From: Candidatus Sabulitectum sp.
Lineage (GTDB): Bacteria; Fermentibacterota; Fermentibacteria; Fermentibacterales; JCC-6
DNA length: 11,902 nt
Assembly: GCA_029940175.1 (NCBI GenBank)
Contig: JAOZRM010000092.1
Span: 1-11,902, forward strand
Direction of reading: 5' to 3'
Part shown: one piece after another, positions 1 to 6,098 of the stretch
How positions within the stretch are numbered: the stretch's first letter is position 1
How the letters are laid out: each line of letters starts with the position of its first letter
Position numbers and translations under genes: made by a program
Notes under the pieces: generated by a model
Told to the model about the DNA's origin: nothing
The model's input: the letters and a program-made list of their open reading frames with translations, nothing else
The model's database searches: none

Positions 1-135
1 CGGAGAGCACAGAAACTGCACCAGAGGGCGTCCCGGGCGACAGCACGGAGAGCACAGAAACTGCACCAGAGGGCGTCCCGGGCGACAGCACGGAGAGCAC
101 TGAAGCCATACCTGGGGACGTCCAGGCCGACAAAA
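1..135 (+). repeat. 45-bp in-frame tandem repeat, two exact copies plus one degenerate copy
   Basis: Bases 1-45 and 46-90 are identical; 91-135 begins with the same ten bases (CGGAGAGCAC) and then diverges. The unit is a multiple of three and encodes 15 residues, so copy-number changes keep the frame. Identity at synonymous positions means the first two copies arose by recent duplication. The array runs off the left edge, so more copies may lie upstream. Confidence 0.93.
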
Positions 136-773
136 CGGCGAGTGATGAATCAGAAAAGAGCAGCGCTGTTGACCTTCCAGTTGAAATAACCGTAGAGGTG
201 CCAATTGTTTCGGAGGAGAAGGCAGAAATTACGTCCGGGGAAGGTGTTACTGAAGAACCGGAGAAAGAAGTTGCTTCCTCTCCTGCCACACCTCCTTACA
301 CTTTGCTTCCAGGAGATGGTAATTCTCTGTGTATTATGAAATTGGAGAATGCTGAAGCCAGAGTAATAAGAGGCTTGATCGTTGGTATGGACGGCACTGT
401 CTCTTTAGAAGGCGATGTTCTCCACGGCGATGGTCTGGTTTGGATTGGACAGGGAAATCTTACACCTGTTGTGGTAAAGTATCAGGAGGGTATGACTGTT
501 CGGATTGACAGATTAGTGGTCAGGCCTGTACAGATCGTTCACGAGGCTTGTGGCCTTGGTTCTGTTCCATCGCTTTGCAAACTTAACGGTAGTGGAAGTA
601 ACAGCAATATTCTCATGTTTGTTACAGGAAGACTCAAGAAACTCTCGGTATCTTCCGGTCTGAGAGTTCTTGAAGGAAGTGTTCTTGTGGCTGATCCTGA
701 GGTGTCCTTTGCTGAGGAGGGATCAGGTTTTCTTTCCGTAACCGGTGAAGGTACCTTAATAATTACCGGTTAA
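3..773 (+). CDS. 3' part of a protein with tandem repeats and a beta-rich, possibly AIM24-like C-terminal domain
   Basis: The frame is open from the first full codon at position 3 to TAA at 771-773, so the gene starts outside the window; 256 residues are visible. The GTG at 198 is an internal codon, not a start. The first 45 or so residues are a repeat region rich in Glu, Thr, Pro and Gly (unit TESTETAPEGVPGDS), followed by an acidic Ser/Glu/Val linker to about nt 290. The rest is rich in beta-strand-forming residues with glycine turns, such as LHGDGLVWIGQGNL and LSVTGEGTLIITG. Alternating 'G-x-G then hydrophobic strand, then G-x-L' segments recall the AIM24 (DUF124) fold, but I see no signature strong enough to be sure. 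No membrane segment is visible in this part. A regulatory or scaffold protein with a flexible linker is an inference; the function is unknown. Confidence 0.75.
   Translation, partial: ESTETAPEGVPGDSTESTETAPEGVPGDSTESTEAIPGDVQADKTASDESEKSSAVDLPVEITVEVPIVSEEKAEITSGEGVTEEPEKEVASSPATPPYTLLPGDGNSLCIMKLENAEARVIRGLIVGMDGTVSLEGDVLHGDGLVWIGQGNLTPVVVKYQEGMTVRIDRLVVRPVQIVHEACGLGSVPSLCKLNGSGSNSNILMFVTGRLKKLSVSSGLRVLEGSVLVADPEVSFAEEGSGFLSVTGEGTLIITG
740..771. repeat. Inverted repeat across the stop codon of the first gene
   Basis: AACCGGT at 740-746 is the reverse complement of ACCGGTT at 765-771, with a loop that itself holds the palindrome AAGGTACCTT (748-757). It covers the last codons and the first base of the stop codon. 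The downstream run (AAATTT) is too short for a convincing intrinsic terminator, so a role in ending transcription is only possible. Confidence 0.4.
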
Positions 774-782
774 ATTTGTGTC

Positions 783-812
783 TTGCTTTGAGAGAGCAGA
801 TTGTTCTATTAT
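783..812 (+). promoter_or_regulatory. Probable promoter of the tRNA-Ala gene
   Basis: TTGCTT (783-788) and TATTAT (807-812) are separated by 18 bases and resemble sigma-70 type -35 and -10 boxes. The expected start of transcription, near 819, lies just upstream of the tRNA. The next gene starts only 25 bases after the tRNA with no terminator in between, so it may share this promoter. Confidence 0.5.
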
Positions 813-824
813 CAGGGCTCGCGT

Positions 825-900
825 GGGGATGTAGCTCAGTTGGGAGAGCGCTGCCTTCGCAAGGCAGAGGCCAGCGGTTCGATCCCGCTCATCTCCACCA
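825..900 (+). tRNA. tRNA-Ala (anticodon CGC), CCA end encoded
   Basis: A full cloverleaf of 76 bases can be drawn. The acceptor stem GGGGATG (825-831) pairs with CATCTCC and contains a G3-U70 wobble, the classic alanine identity element. The D stem is GCTC/GAGC, the anticodon stem CTGCC/GGCAG with loop TTCGCAA, giving anticodon CGC at 858-860, which reads GCG codons. The T arm AGCGG-TTCGATC-CCGCT is standard. The CCA tail is encoded at 898-900. Confidence 0.97.
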
Positions 901-925
901 GAACTCTTTAGAAACGGTGTAATAA

Positions 926-2416
926 ATGAGACGCCAGTCAAATGATCGTCCGGGTGATGAATGTAGTGTAGCCTGGCAGCTTCAGAATGGACGCAGCCGG
1001 GTTCAGCGAGGAATAGCTGCTGATGGATTCAAAGGTGATTATCCATACGCCGGAGTGACGGTTGTTGCAGAGAACAGGAACTCGGAAGAAGATCCGTCCG
1101 CATCGATCACTGTAGAAACAGTTAGAGATGTCTTTGCTGAGGGAGTGGCCTTTGGAGTAGAGGATGCCCTTCGTGACTCCTTGCTTGAGGCTAATGAAAT
1201 CATTCTTGATAAGAAACTGGGTGGATGCAGTGCTGCAGCAATTGCATTTAGTGGAACACATGTATGGTACGCAATGGCAGGCAATTGCAGGATTTATGTG
1301 ATTGATTCTGACGGTACTAGCTGTATAGTTCGCGACCAGTCTGCTGCAAATGAGCTTAAAATGTTTCCGGATCATCCTGATTACAGCAAGAGAATAAGAG
1401 AGCTGAAGTGGTGGATTGGAAGCCCCAGAGAAGACAAGCCTGTTTGCGGTCATGCCCGTATTAAACAAGATACAACATTTCTTATTCTCACTGCGGGGGG
1501 GTGGACTCAGCTCGAAAGCAAAACAACTGTAGTGCATCGTAAAGGAGCGAAGAAAACTCTTGAGGGCTGGCTTTCATCCATATCCAGGGATATGAAACTT
1601 GCGTACCGTCGGCAGGGTGGTGCGCTGGGCGCTGTTTCTGGAGAGCATAGTGGCAGCGGAGGTTCTATCCCCTGGAAATCATGGGTTTACATCGCTGGAT
1701 TTCTTGGCTTGATAGGTTTTCTTGTATTTGCAAACCCATTCTCGGGTGATGTTGAAATTGAAGATAAGACTGATCTTTTTTCTGCAGACTCTGTGGAAGA
1801 AATTGTTCAGCCAATTTTTGCCGATACAGCATCCAGTACAAATGTTTCCCATAATTCCAGTGTATTAGGCTCATTTGCAGACAGTTTGCTGCATGGAGTG
1901 GGGGAAACAGAAGAGCCTTTGATTCCTGACATTACTGCCGAGCTTCCCCTGCAGATGGTTCAGGTCGGTGGCATTATTCCAGCACTGAGCCCGGATACAT
2001 TCCTTGTTAGTCTTAATTCCGAGCCGGACATCCAGTGGGAAAATTTTGCTCCCGGTATTTATTCCATTCGTGGAGACACAGCATCTTCCACTCTGGCCCA
2101 GATTGTTTGTTCAGCATATCCGGATCTTGAAGTAATTGAGCTGGATCGAATCATCACAGTTCGGGAGAATGGTGTCTCTGAATCTGCAAGATGGCTTTCT
2201 TCTCTATCTCCGGATAGCGCTGCTGGAACAGGCGTCATTGTCGAGACAAGAAGCAGTGTTGCAGGAGGGGCGGAATGGATCAGGAATTATCCTCTTTTCG
2301 CAAACGGCAATCGAGAAGACCGCGCAGGCGAAGTTGGAGGATTCATGGGGGATTCCCTGCCGGAACTTCCATCTTTGAGAAATCCACGCTGTTACAGGCT
2401 GGTTGTTGTACTGTAA
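926..2416 (+). CDS. Membrane-anchored PP2C-like protein lacking the metal-binding aspartates (probable pseudophosphatase)
   Basis: The 496-residue product has three parts. Residues about 12-225 resemble the PP2C/Stp1 serine-threonine phosphatase fold: VAWQLQNGRSRVQRG like the family N-terminus, GGCSAAAIAFSGTHVWYAMAGNCRIYVID (99-127) in place of the 'GTT...ANVGDSRxYL' core, and FLILTAGGWTQL (185-196) in place of 'LLLxSDGLTEL'. The expected catalytic residues are changed: GDSR reads GNCR, SDG reads AGG, and the N-terminal NED and ADG motifs are not kept. A single membrane segment follows (about 251-270, WVYIAGFLGLIGFLVFANPF), then some 225 Ser/Glu-rich residues of unrecognised type, presumably outside the membrane. 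ATG 926 is fixed by the in-frame TAA just before it; no good ribosome-binding site is seen. Substrate-binding or signalling without catalysis is an inference. Confidence 0.7.
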   Translation: MRRQSNDRPGDECSVAWQLQNGRSRVQRGIAADGFKGDYPYAGVTVVAENRNSEEDPSASITVETVRDVFAEGVAFGVEDALRDSLLEANEIILDKKLGGCSAAAIAFSGTHVWYAMAGNCRIYVIDSDGTSCIVRDQSAANELKMFPDHPDYSKRIRELKWWIGSPREDKPVCGHARIKQDTTFLILTAGGWTQLESKTTVVHRKGAKKTLEGWLSSISRDMKLAYRRQGGALGAVSGEHSGSGGSIPWKSWVYIAGFLGLIGFLVFANPFSGDVEIEDKTDLFSADSVEEIVQPIFADTASSTNVSHNSSVLGSFADSLLHGVGETEEPLIPDITAELPLQMVQVGGIIPALSPDTFLVSLNSEPDIQWENFAPGIYSIRGDTASSTLAQIVCSAYPDLEVIELDRIITVRENGVSESARWLSSLSPDSAAGTGVIVETRSSVAGGAEWIRNYPLFANGNREDRAGEVGGFMGDSLPELPSLRNPRCYRLVVVL

Positions 2417-2426
2417 TCAGAGAGAC

Positions 2427-2455
2427 TTGAAATAAATATCAATTTTATCTATCTT
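2427..2455 (+). promoter_or_regulatory. Promoter of the SRP RNA (and probably dnaX operon)
   Basis: TTGAAA (2427-2432) and TATCTT (2450-2455) are 17 bases apart, the ideal spacing. Transcription would start near 2460-2462, at the predicted 5' end of the SRP RNA. The promoter begins 11 bases after the stop codon of the upstream gene. Confidence 0.65.
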
Positions 2456-2458
2456 TGC

Positions 2459-2729
2459 GTGCCGGTCACTCTAGGTGGGGAGCCAGCGGTGCCCTGTACT
2501 CGCAATCCGCTATAGCGGGACCGAACACCTGGCGCGGCGGCGTCCAGTAGAGTGCTCTTTGAATGCTGGTTTAACAGACAGAACCTGCGCGGCGTAGCCC
2601 CGCGAACCCGGTCAGGGTCGGAAGGCAGCAGCCGTAAGCGGAATGTTGCGGGTGATGCAGATCATTTTGTCTGTACCTTTGTTCAATTCATTTTCTTGGA
2701 CTCTTCAATCCAGGTTGAGTGATCGGCAC
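2459..2729 (+). ncRNA. ffs: Signal recognition particle RNA, long bacterial type with Alu domain
   Basis: This RNA forms the scaffold of the signal recognition particle and binds Ffh. The S domain is clear: GTCAGGGTCGGAAGGCAGCAGC (cut here for length at 2611-2632) with a GGAA tetraloop at 2620-2623, enclosed by ACCCG 2606-2610 and CGGGT 2649-2653. The Alu domain, 2461-2525, carries the AGCGGTGCCCTGTA and GCAATCCGCT blocks known from Bacillus scRNA. The ends pair over 13 bases (2459-2471 with 2717-2729, one G-U), which is helix 1. Helix 5 is supported by ACCTGG 2527-2532 with CCAGGT 2710-2715 and ACAGACA 2574-2580 with TGTCTGT 2668-2674. The ends are estimated from the pairing to within a few bases. 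The gene lies directly upstream of dnaX, as scr does in B. subtilis. Confidence 0.93.
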
Positions 2730-2755
2730 TTCCAACCGCAGACAGGGGGGGCATT

Positions 2756-4138
2756 TTGAGTTATCTTGTGTTTGCACGAAAGTGGAGACCTCAGACTTTC
2801 AGTGATGTTATTGCTCAGGAACATGTGACAAAGACCCTTCGCAATGCTATTGAAAGTGAGCGGATTGGTCATGCTTATCTTTTTACAGGTCCTCGGGGCG
2901 TTGGCAAAACAACCACAGCCAGGATCCTGGCTAAAGCTTTGAATTGTGTGAATGGTCCAACCCCGGATCCTTGTATGGAGTGTGATGCCTGTGCAAGGAT
3001 TGCCGCAGGAGGTCATCTGGATGTACTTGAGATTGATGGAGCCAGCAACAGAGGAATAGATGAGATCAGGGATCTCAGGGAGAAAGCCAGGTATTCTGCC
3101 GCTGAGGGCGGTTACAAGATATACATCATCGATGAGGTACACATGCTCACCAGAGAGGCATTCAATGCCCTTCTGAAAATACTTGAGGAACCACCTGACA
3201 AAGTAATTTTCATCTTTGCCACAACAGAGCCGCGCAAGGTTCCTGCAACAATACTTAGTCGATGTCAGAGATTTGATTTCAGAAGGATTCCTTCGTCCAT
3301 TATGGGTAAGTACATAAGTGAAGAAGCAGGCAAAGAGGATATAACGATTGATTCCGATGCACTGAGTCTTGTATGCAGAGCATCTGGTGGAAGTATGCGG
3401 GATGCACTTTCCATAATGGATCAGCTTGTGAGTTTTACTGGAAAAGAAATCAAGGGTGGATCTGTTTCAAAACTTCTGGGTCTGGTAGAGGCAGATCTAC
3501 TTGCTGATATTTCAACAGCAATTTTACATTCGCATGGTGCCAGAGCACTTGACCTTGTGGAAGAAGCTCTTGTGAGAGGGTACAGCATTGAGGAACTGAT
3601 TGATGCTCTGATTGGATTCTTAAGAAACCTGCTTCTTTCAGCTACAGGTGCTTCTGGGGGAATTACCGATCTTTCAGATAGCGAGATTGCTTTGATACAG
3701 CAGACTGTCGCCGGGGTCTCAGACGTTCATGTACTCAATATCCTGAGACTTGTTGGTGGGGCATCAGATCAAATCAGAACCGGAGCTTCTCCCAGAATAT
3801 CATTGGAGGCGGCTTTGATGACCGCATCTAAATTAGGCATTGCTTTCGGATTTGAGGACTTGCCTGCTGTAGTGGAGACGGTTGCTGTTTCAGCAGTTAA
3901 AACTAATGACATTAGTGAACCCAGAGTGGTTCCTGCCACAGATACTGTTACTGAACCCGGCAGTAATGCAGACACAAAGAAAATAATCCACACTGAAAGT
4001 ATGCCCTCTAACGGGGCTTCTGTAAAAACAGATGAAAATAACGAAATTGCTGAAAAGGATGAGAGTGAGAAGGAGAAGGAAATTTCCATTATAAGGTCGG
4101 TTTCCGGACTCTTCGACATGATCCCTGAAAACAGATAG
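2756..4138 (+). CDS. dnaX: DNA polymerase III clamp-loader subunit DnaX (short, gamma-like form)
   Basis: DnaX is the motor ATPase of the clamp loader, which places the beta clamp on primed DNA. The 460-residue product shows Walker A GPRGVGKTT (45-53), a zinc module with Cys 64, 73, 76 and 79, Walker B IYIIDEVHM (122-130), sensor 1 ATTEP (155-159), the SRC motif (168-170) and sensor 2 GSMRDALS (about 211-218). Residues after about 365 are a Ser/Thr/Glu-rich linker ending in SIIRSVSGLFDMIP, which resembles the short 'V..LF' tail of many DnaX proteins. It is far shorter than E. coli tau (643) and near gamma (431), and no A6G-type slippage site is evident. Translation starts at TTG 2756, four bases after a run of seven G (2745-2751) that serves as the ribosome-binding site. 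The gene lies 26 bases after the SRP RNA. Confidence 0.96.
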   Translation: MSYLVFARKWRPQTFSDVIAQEHVTKTLRNAIESERIGHAYLFTGPRGVGKTTTARILAKALNCVNGPTPDPCMECDACARIAAGGHLDVLEIDGASNRGIDEIRDLREKARYSAAEGGYKIYIIDEVHMLTREAFNALLKILEEPPDKVIFIFATTEPRKVPATILSRCQRFDFRRIPSSIMGKYISEEAGKEDITIDSDALSLVCRASGGSMRDALSIMDQLVSFTGKEIKGGSVSKLLGLVEADLLADISTAILHSHGARALDLVEEALVRGYSIEELIDALIGFLRNLLLSATGASGGITDLSDSEIALIQQTVAGVSDVHVLNILRLVGGASDQIRTGASPRISLEAALMTASKLGIAFGFEDLPAVVETVAVSAVKTNDISEPRVVPATDTVTEPGSNADTKKIIHTESMPSNGASVKTDENNEIAEKDESEKEKEISIIRSVSGLFDMIPENR

Positions 4139-4151
4139 GGGCTGGTGAAAA

Positions 4152-4466
4152 ATGAATCGTCAGATGAAGAAAATGATGGCCCAGGCGCAGAAGATGCAGC
4201 AGGGCATGATGAAAGCTCAGGAGGAGCTGGCAGCAGAGCGAATCGAAGGCTCCGCCGGTGGTGGTATTGTAAAGGTAACAGTTACCGGACAATCTGATGT
4301 GGTCGGTATCAAGATTTCAGCAGAAGCTGTGGATCCTGATGATGTTGAGATGCTTGAAGATCTGGTTCTTGCTGCTATCCATGATGCTGTTGAAAAAAGC
4401 AAAGCTGCATCAGAGAAGAAAATGGGTGGACTTGGAGTCCCTGGAGGGCTTGGAGGGTTGATGTGA
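4152..4466 (+). CDS. ybaB: YbaB/EbfC family nucleoid-associated protein
   Basis: The 104-residue product matches the small YbaB/EbfC DNA-binding family, which forms dimers and associates with the nucleoid. An N-terminal charged and Met/Gln-rich helix (residues 1-28, MKKMMAQAQKMQQGMMKAQEE) is followed by the conserved GGGIVKVTVTGQ strand region (about 37-48), DVVGIKISAEAVDPDD, a helix ending VEKSKAASEKKMG, and a Gly-rich tail. The length is typical. AGGGG at 4137-4141 precedes ATG 4152 by a suitable distance. It lies between dnaX and recR, as in most bacteria that carry it. Confidence 0.96.
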   Translation: MNRQMKKMMAQAQKMQQGMMKAQEELAAERIEGSAGGGIVKVTVTGQSDVVGIKISAEAVDPDDVEMLEDLVLAAIHDAVEKSKAASEKKMGGLGVPGGLGGLM

Positions 4467-5050
4467 AAGAGTCGTTGGTAGACTCTCTTGCTCAGACTGT
4501 AGGAAAACTTCCCGGGATAGGGAAGAAGACCGCCCTCAGACTTGCTTTTGCCCTTGTCGACAACAGAGAACTTGCTTCAGATCTTTCAGCAGTTCTTGCT
4601 GATACTGTCACCGGGGTGAGGGAGTGCACTCTCTGCCGGAATTTAACCGATGAAGAAGTTTGTGAGACCTGTCTTGATGTATCAAGGCAGAATACTGTCT
4701 GCGTAGTTCATACTCCTGCTGACCAGAGATCCATGGAAGACACCGGTCTGTACAGAGGGTATTATTTTGTTCTGCACGGCAGCCTGGCCCCATTGGATGG
4801 TACAGGACCTTCTGATCTGGGCATTCCTCTTCTTGTTGAAAGAGCGGAGACTCTAAATGCTTCAGAGGTCATTCTGGCTCTTGATTCTACCACAGAGGGA
4901 GAAGCTACTTGTGCCTATATTGCCAATCAGCTTGAATCCAGGAGGATCAAGGTTACTCAGCTTGCAAGAGGACTACCTCCGGGAGCACTTGTGGAATTCG
5001 CAGACTCGCTAACATTGTCTCAGGCTCTCAAGGGACGTCGGGGGTACTGA
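4463..5050 (+). CDS. recR: Recombination protein RecR
   Basis: RecR works with RecF and RecO to load RecA on single-stranded gaps. The 195-residue product has a helix-hairpin-helix at 15-25 (KLPGIGKKTAL), a four-Cys zinc finger (Cys 55, 58, 67, 70), and a Toprim domain from about residue 78 with Glu 92 and the DSTTEGEAT segment (141-149). The C-terminal GLPPGALVEFAD differs from the common 'G-P-x-GG-x-LE' by GA in place of GG. GTG 4463 overlaps the ybaB stop codon (ATGTGA) and has GGAGG at 4452-4456, so translation is likely coupled to ybaB. Confidence 0.97.
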   Translation: MKESLVDSLAQTVGKLPGIGKKTALRLAFALVDNRELASDLSAVLADTVTGVRECTLCRNLTDEEVCETCLDVSRQNTVCVVHTPADQRSMEDTGLYRGYYFVLHGSLAPLDGTGPSDLGIPLLVERAETLNASEVILALDSTTEGEATCAYIANQLESRRIKVTQLARGLPPGALVEFADSLTLSQALKGRRGY

Positions 5051-5613
5051 TGGCTTTAAACTGGCCTAACAGGCTTACCATAGCAAGAATTATCTTGGCC
5101 CCTGTTGTGATGATACTTCTTCAAATGGGAGAGCCTGAAGCCAGGTGGATAGCCTTGATCCTGTTCATTGTTGCTGCTCTGACTGATATGGTTGATGGTT
5201 ATCTTGCCAGAAAGTACGGTTGGATCTCTAATCTGGGAAAATTTCTTGATCCATTAGCTGACAAGCTGCTTGTGTGTCTTGCGTGGATAGGCCTGGCGGA
5301 CCTCGGACTTATGCCTCAATGGACCGTTTATGTCATTGTTGGCAGAGAACTGCTGATCACGGGCCTGCGATCCATTGCTGCGTATGCAGGAGTTCTTATT
5401 CTTCCTTCGGGGCTTGGAAAATGGAAGTCAGCTGTTCAGATGTTAACTGTTACATTTTACATGTTCATGTCAGTTCTTGATTTCAACACTGTACCAAAGA
5501 CTGCTGAAATCACTGGTATCATTTTCATGTGGTTTGCCATTGTTCTTACCGTTGTTTCTGCGGCTCACTATTTCTGGAGAAACAGAAGTGTTTTGCAAAG
5601 GCTGGGAATGTGA
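5050..5613 (+). CDS. pgsA: CDP-diacylglycerol--glycerol-3-phosphate 3-phosphatidyltransferase
   Basis: PgsA makes phosphatidylglycerophosphate from CDP-diacylglycerol and glycerol 3-phosphate in the inner membrane, the committed step to phosphatidylglycerol. The 187-residue product carries the complete CDP-alcohol phosphotransferase signature: D46, D49-G50, A53-R54, G63, D67 and D71 with the standard spacing. Several hydrophobic membrane segments are visible (about 10-25, 31-46, 72-88, 91-115, 127-145, 150-172). ATG 5050 shares one base with the recR stop codon and follows GGGGG at 5040-5044. The next gene, pgpA, encodes the following step of the same pathway. Other CDP-alcohol transferases, such as phosphatidylserine or cardiolipin synthase, are less likely given length and the pgpA neighbour. 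Confidence 0.94.
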   Translation: MALNWPNRLTIARIILAPVVMILLQMGEPEARWIALILFIVAALTDMVDGYLARKYGWISNLGKFLDPLADKLLVCLAWIGLADLGLMPQWTVYVIVGRELLITGLRSIAAYAGVLILPSGLGKWKSAVQMLTVTFYMFMSVLDFNTVPKTAEITGIIFMWFAIVLTVVSAAHYFWRNRSVLQRLGM

Positions 5614-6098
5614 TACTGGTATCTCGTCTCTGGCAGTGCAAGACAATTCGCTTCGCAGGTGGAGCTCTGGCGTCAACCATGGGTACCGGGTTTTTTCCCT
5701 GGGGACCTGGAACAGTGGGCAGCATTATTGCAGCACTTGTTTTTTTCTATGCTCCTGTTAACCATCTTCTATTCCTTCCGTTTGTTCTCCTGCTTGGCTG
5801 GATTGGATGTGAAGCAGGTAGAAAATTATGGGGAGAAGATCCTTCAATTGTAACCATCGACGAGGTTGCCGGTACTTGGATCGCCTGCCTGGCTGCCCCG
5901 GCTGCCTGGGGTGCATGGGGCATTGCAACAGCACTTGTTCTGTTCCGAATATTCGATATTGCCAAGCCCTGGCCGGTGAACAAACTGGACGAAATGAAGA
6001 ACGGAATCGGTATTCTTCTTGATGATGTTGCTGCTGGTCTCATGGCCGCAGCGGTCTTGTACCTGGCGTATCTCATCGATTATTTCAATGTTCTCTGA
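5610..6098 (+). CDS. pgpA: Phosphatidylglycerophosphatase A
   Basis: PgpA removes the phosphate from phosphatidylglycerophosphate to give phosphatidylglycerol. From GTG 5610 the product is 162 residues, the usual size. Conserved blocks are MGTGFFPWGPGTVGS (24-38), DPSIVTIDEVAG (77-88), FRIFDIAKPWP (112-122) and GILLDDVAAG (134-143), with hydrophobic segments in between. The frame is open further upstream (to GTG-type starts inside pgsA), but 5610 places the N-terminus correctly and overlaps the pgsA stop as ATGTGA, the same arrangement as at ybaB-recR. It is thus directly coupled to pgsA, whose product it dephosphorylates. Confidence 0.94.
   Translation: MILVSRLWQCKTIRFAGGALASTMGTGFFPWGPGTVGSIIAALVFFYAPVNHLLFLPFVLLLGWIGCEAGRKLWGEDPSIVTIDEVAGTWIACLAAPAAWGAWGIATALVLFRIFDIAKPWPVNKLDEMKNGIGILLDDVAAGLMAAAVLYLAYLIDYFNVL

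Noticed and set aside
1..135. CRISPR-like direct repeats
   Set aside because: The 45-base units abut without spacers and are in frame with a long coding region.
938..1537. Long open frame on the minus strand (199 codons)
   Set aside because: It lies antisense to the PP2C-like gene, its translation is Cys/Ser-rich with no recognisable domain, and there is no ribosome-binding site.
3940..4100. Programmed frameshift site in dnaX
   Set aside because: The A-rich stretches do not form a proper slippery heptamer, and no downstream stem or continued tau-like frame was seen.
5529..5609. Upstream extension of pgpA into pgsA
   Set aside because: The extra residues are Cys-rich with no family similarity; GTG 5610 gives the normal length.
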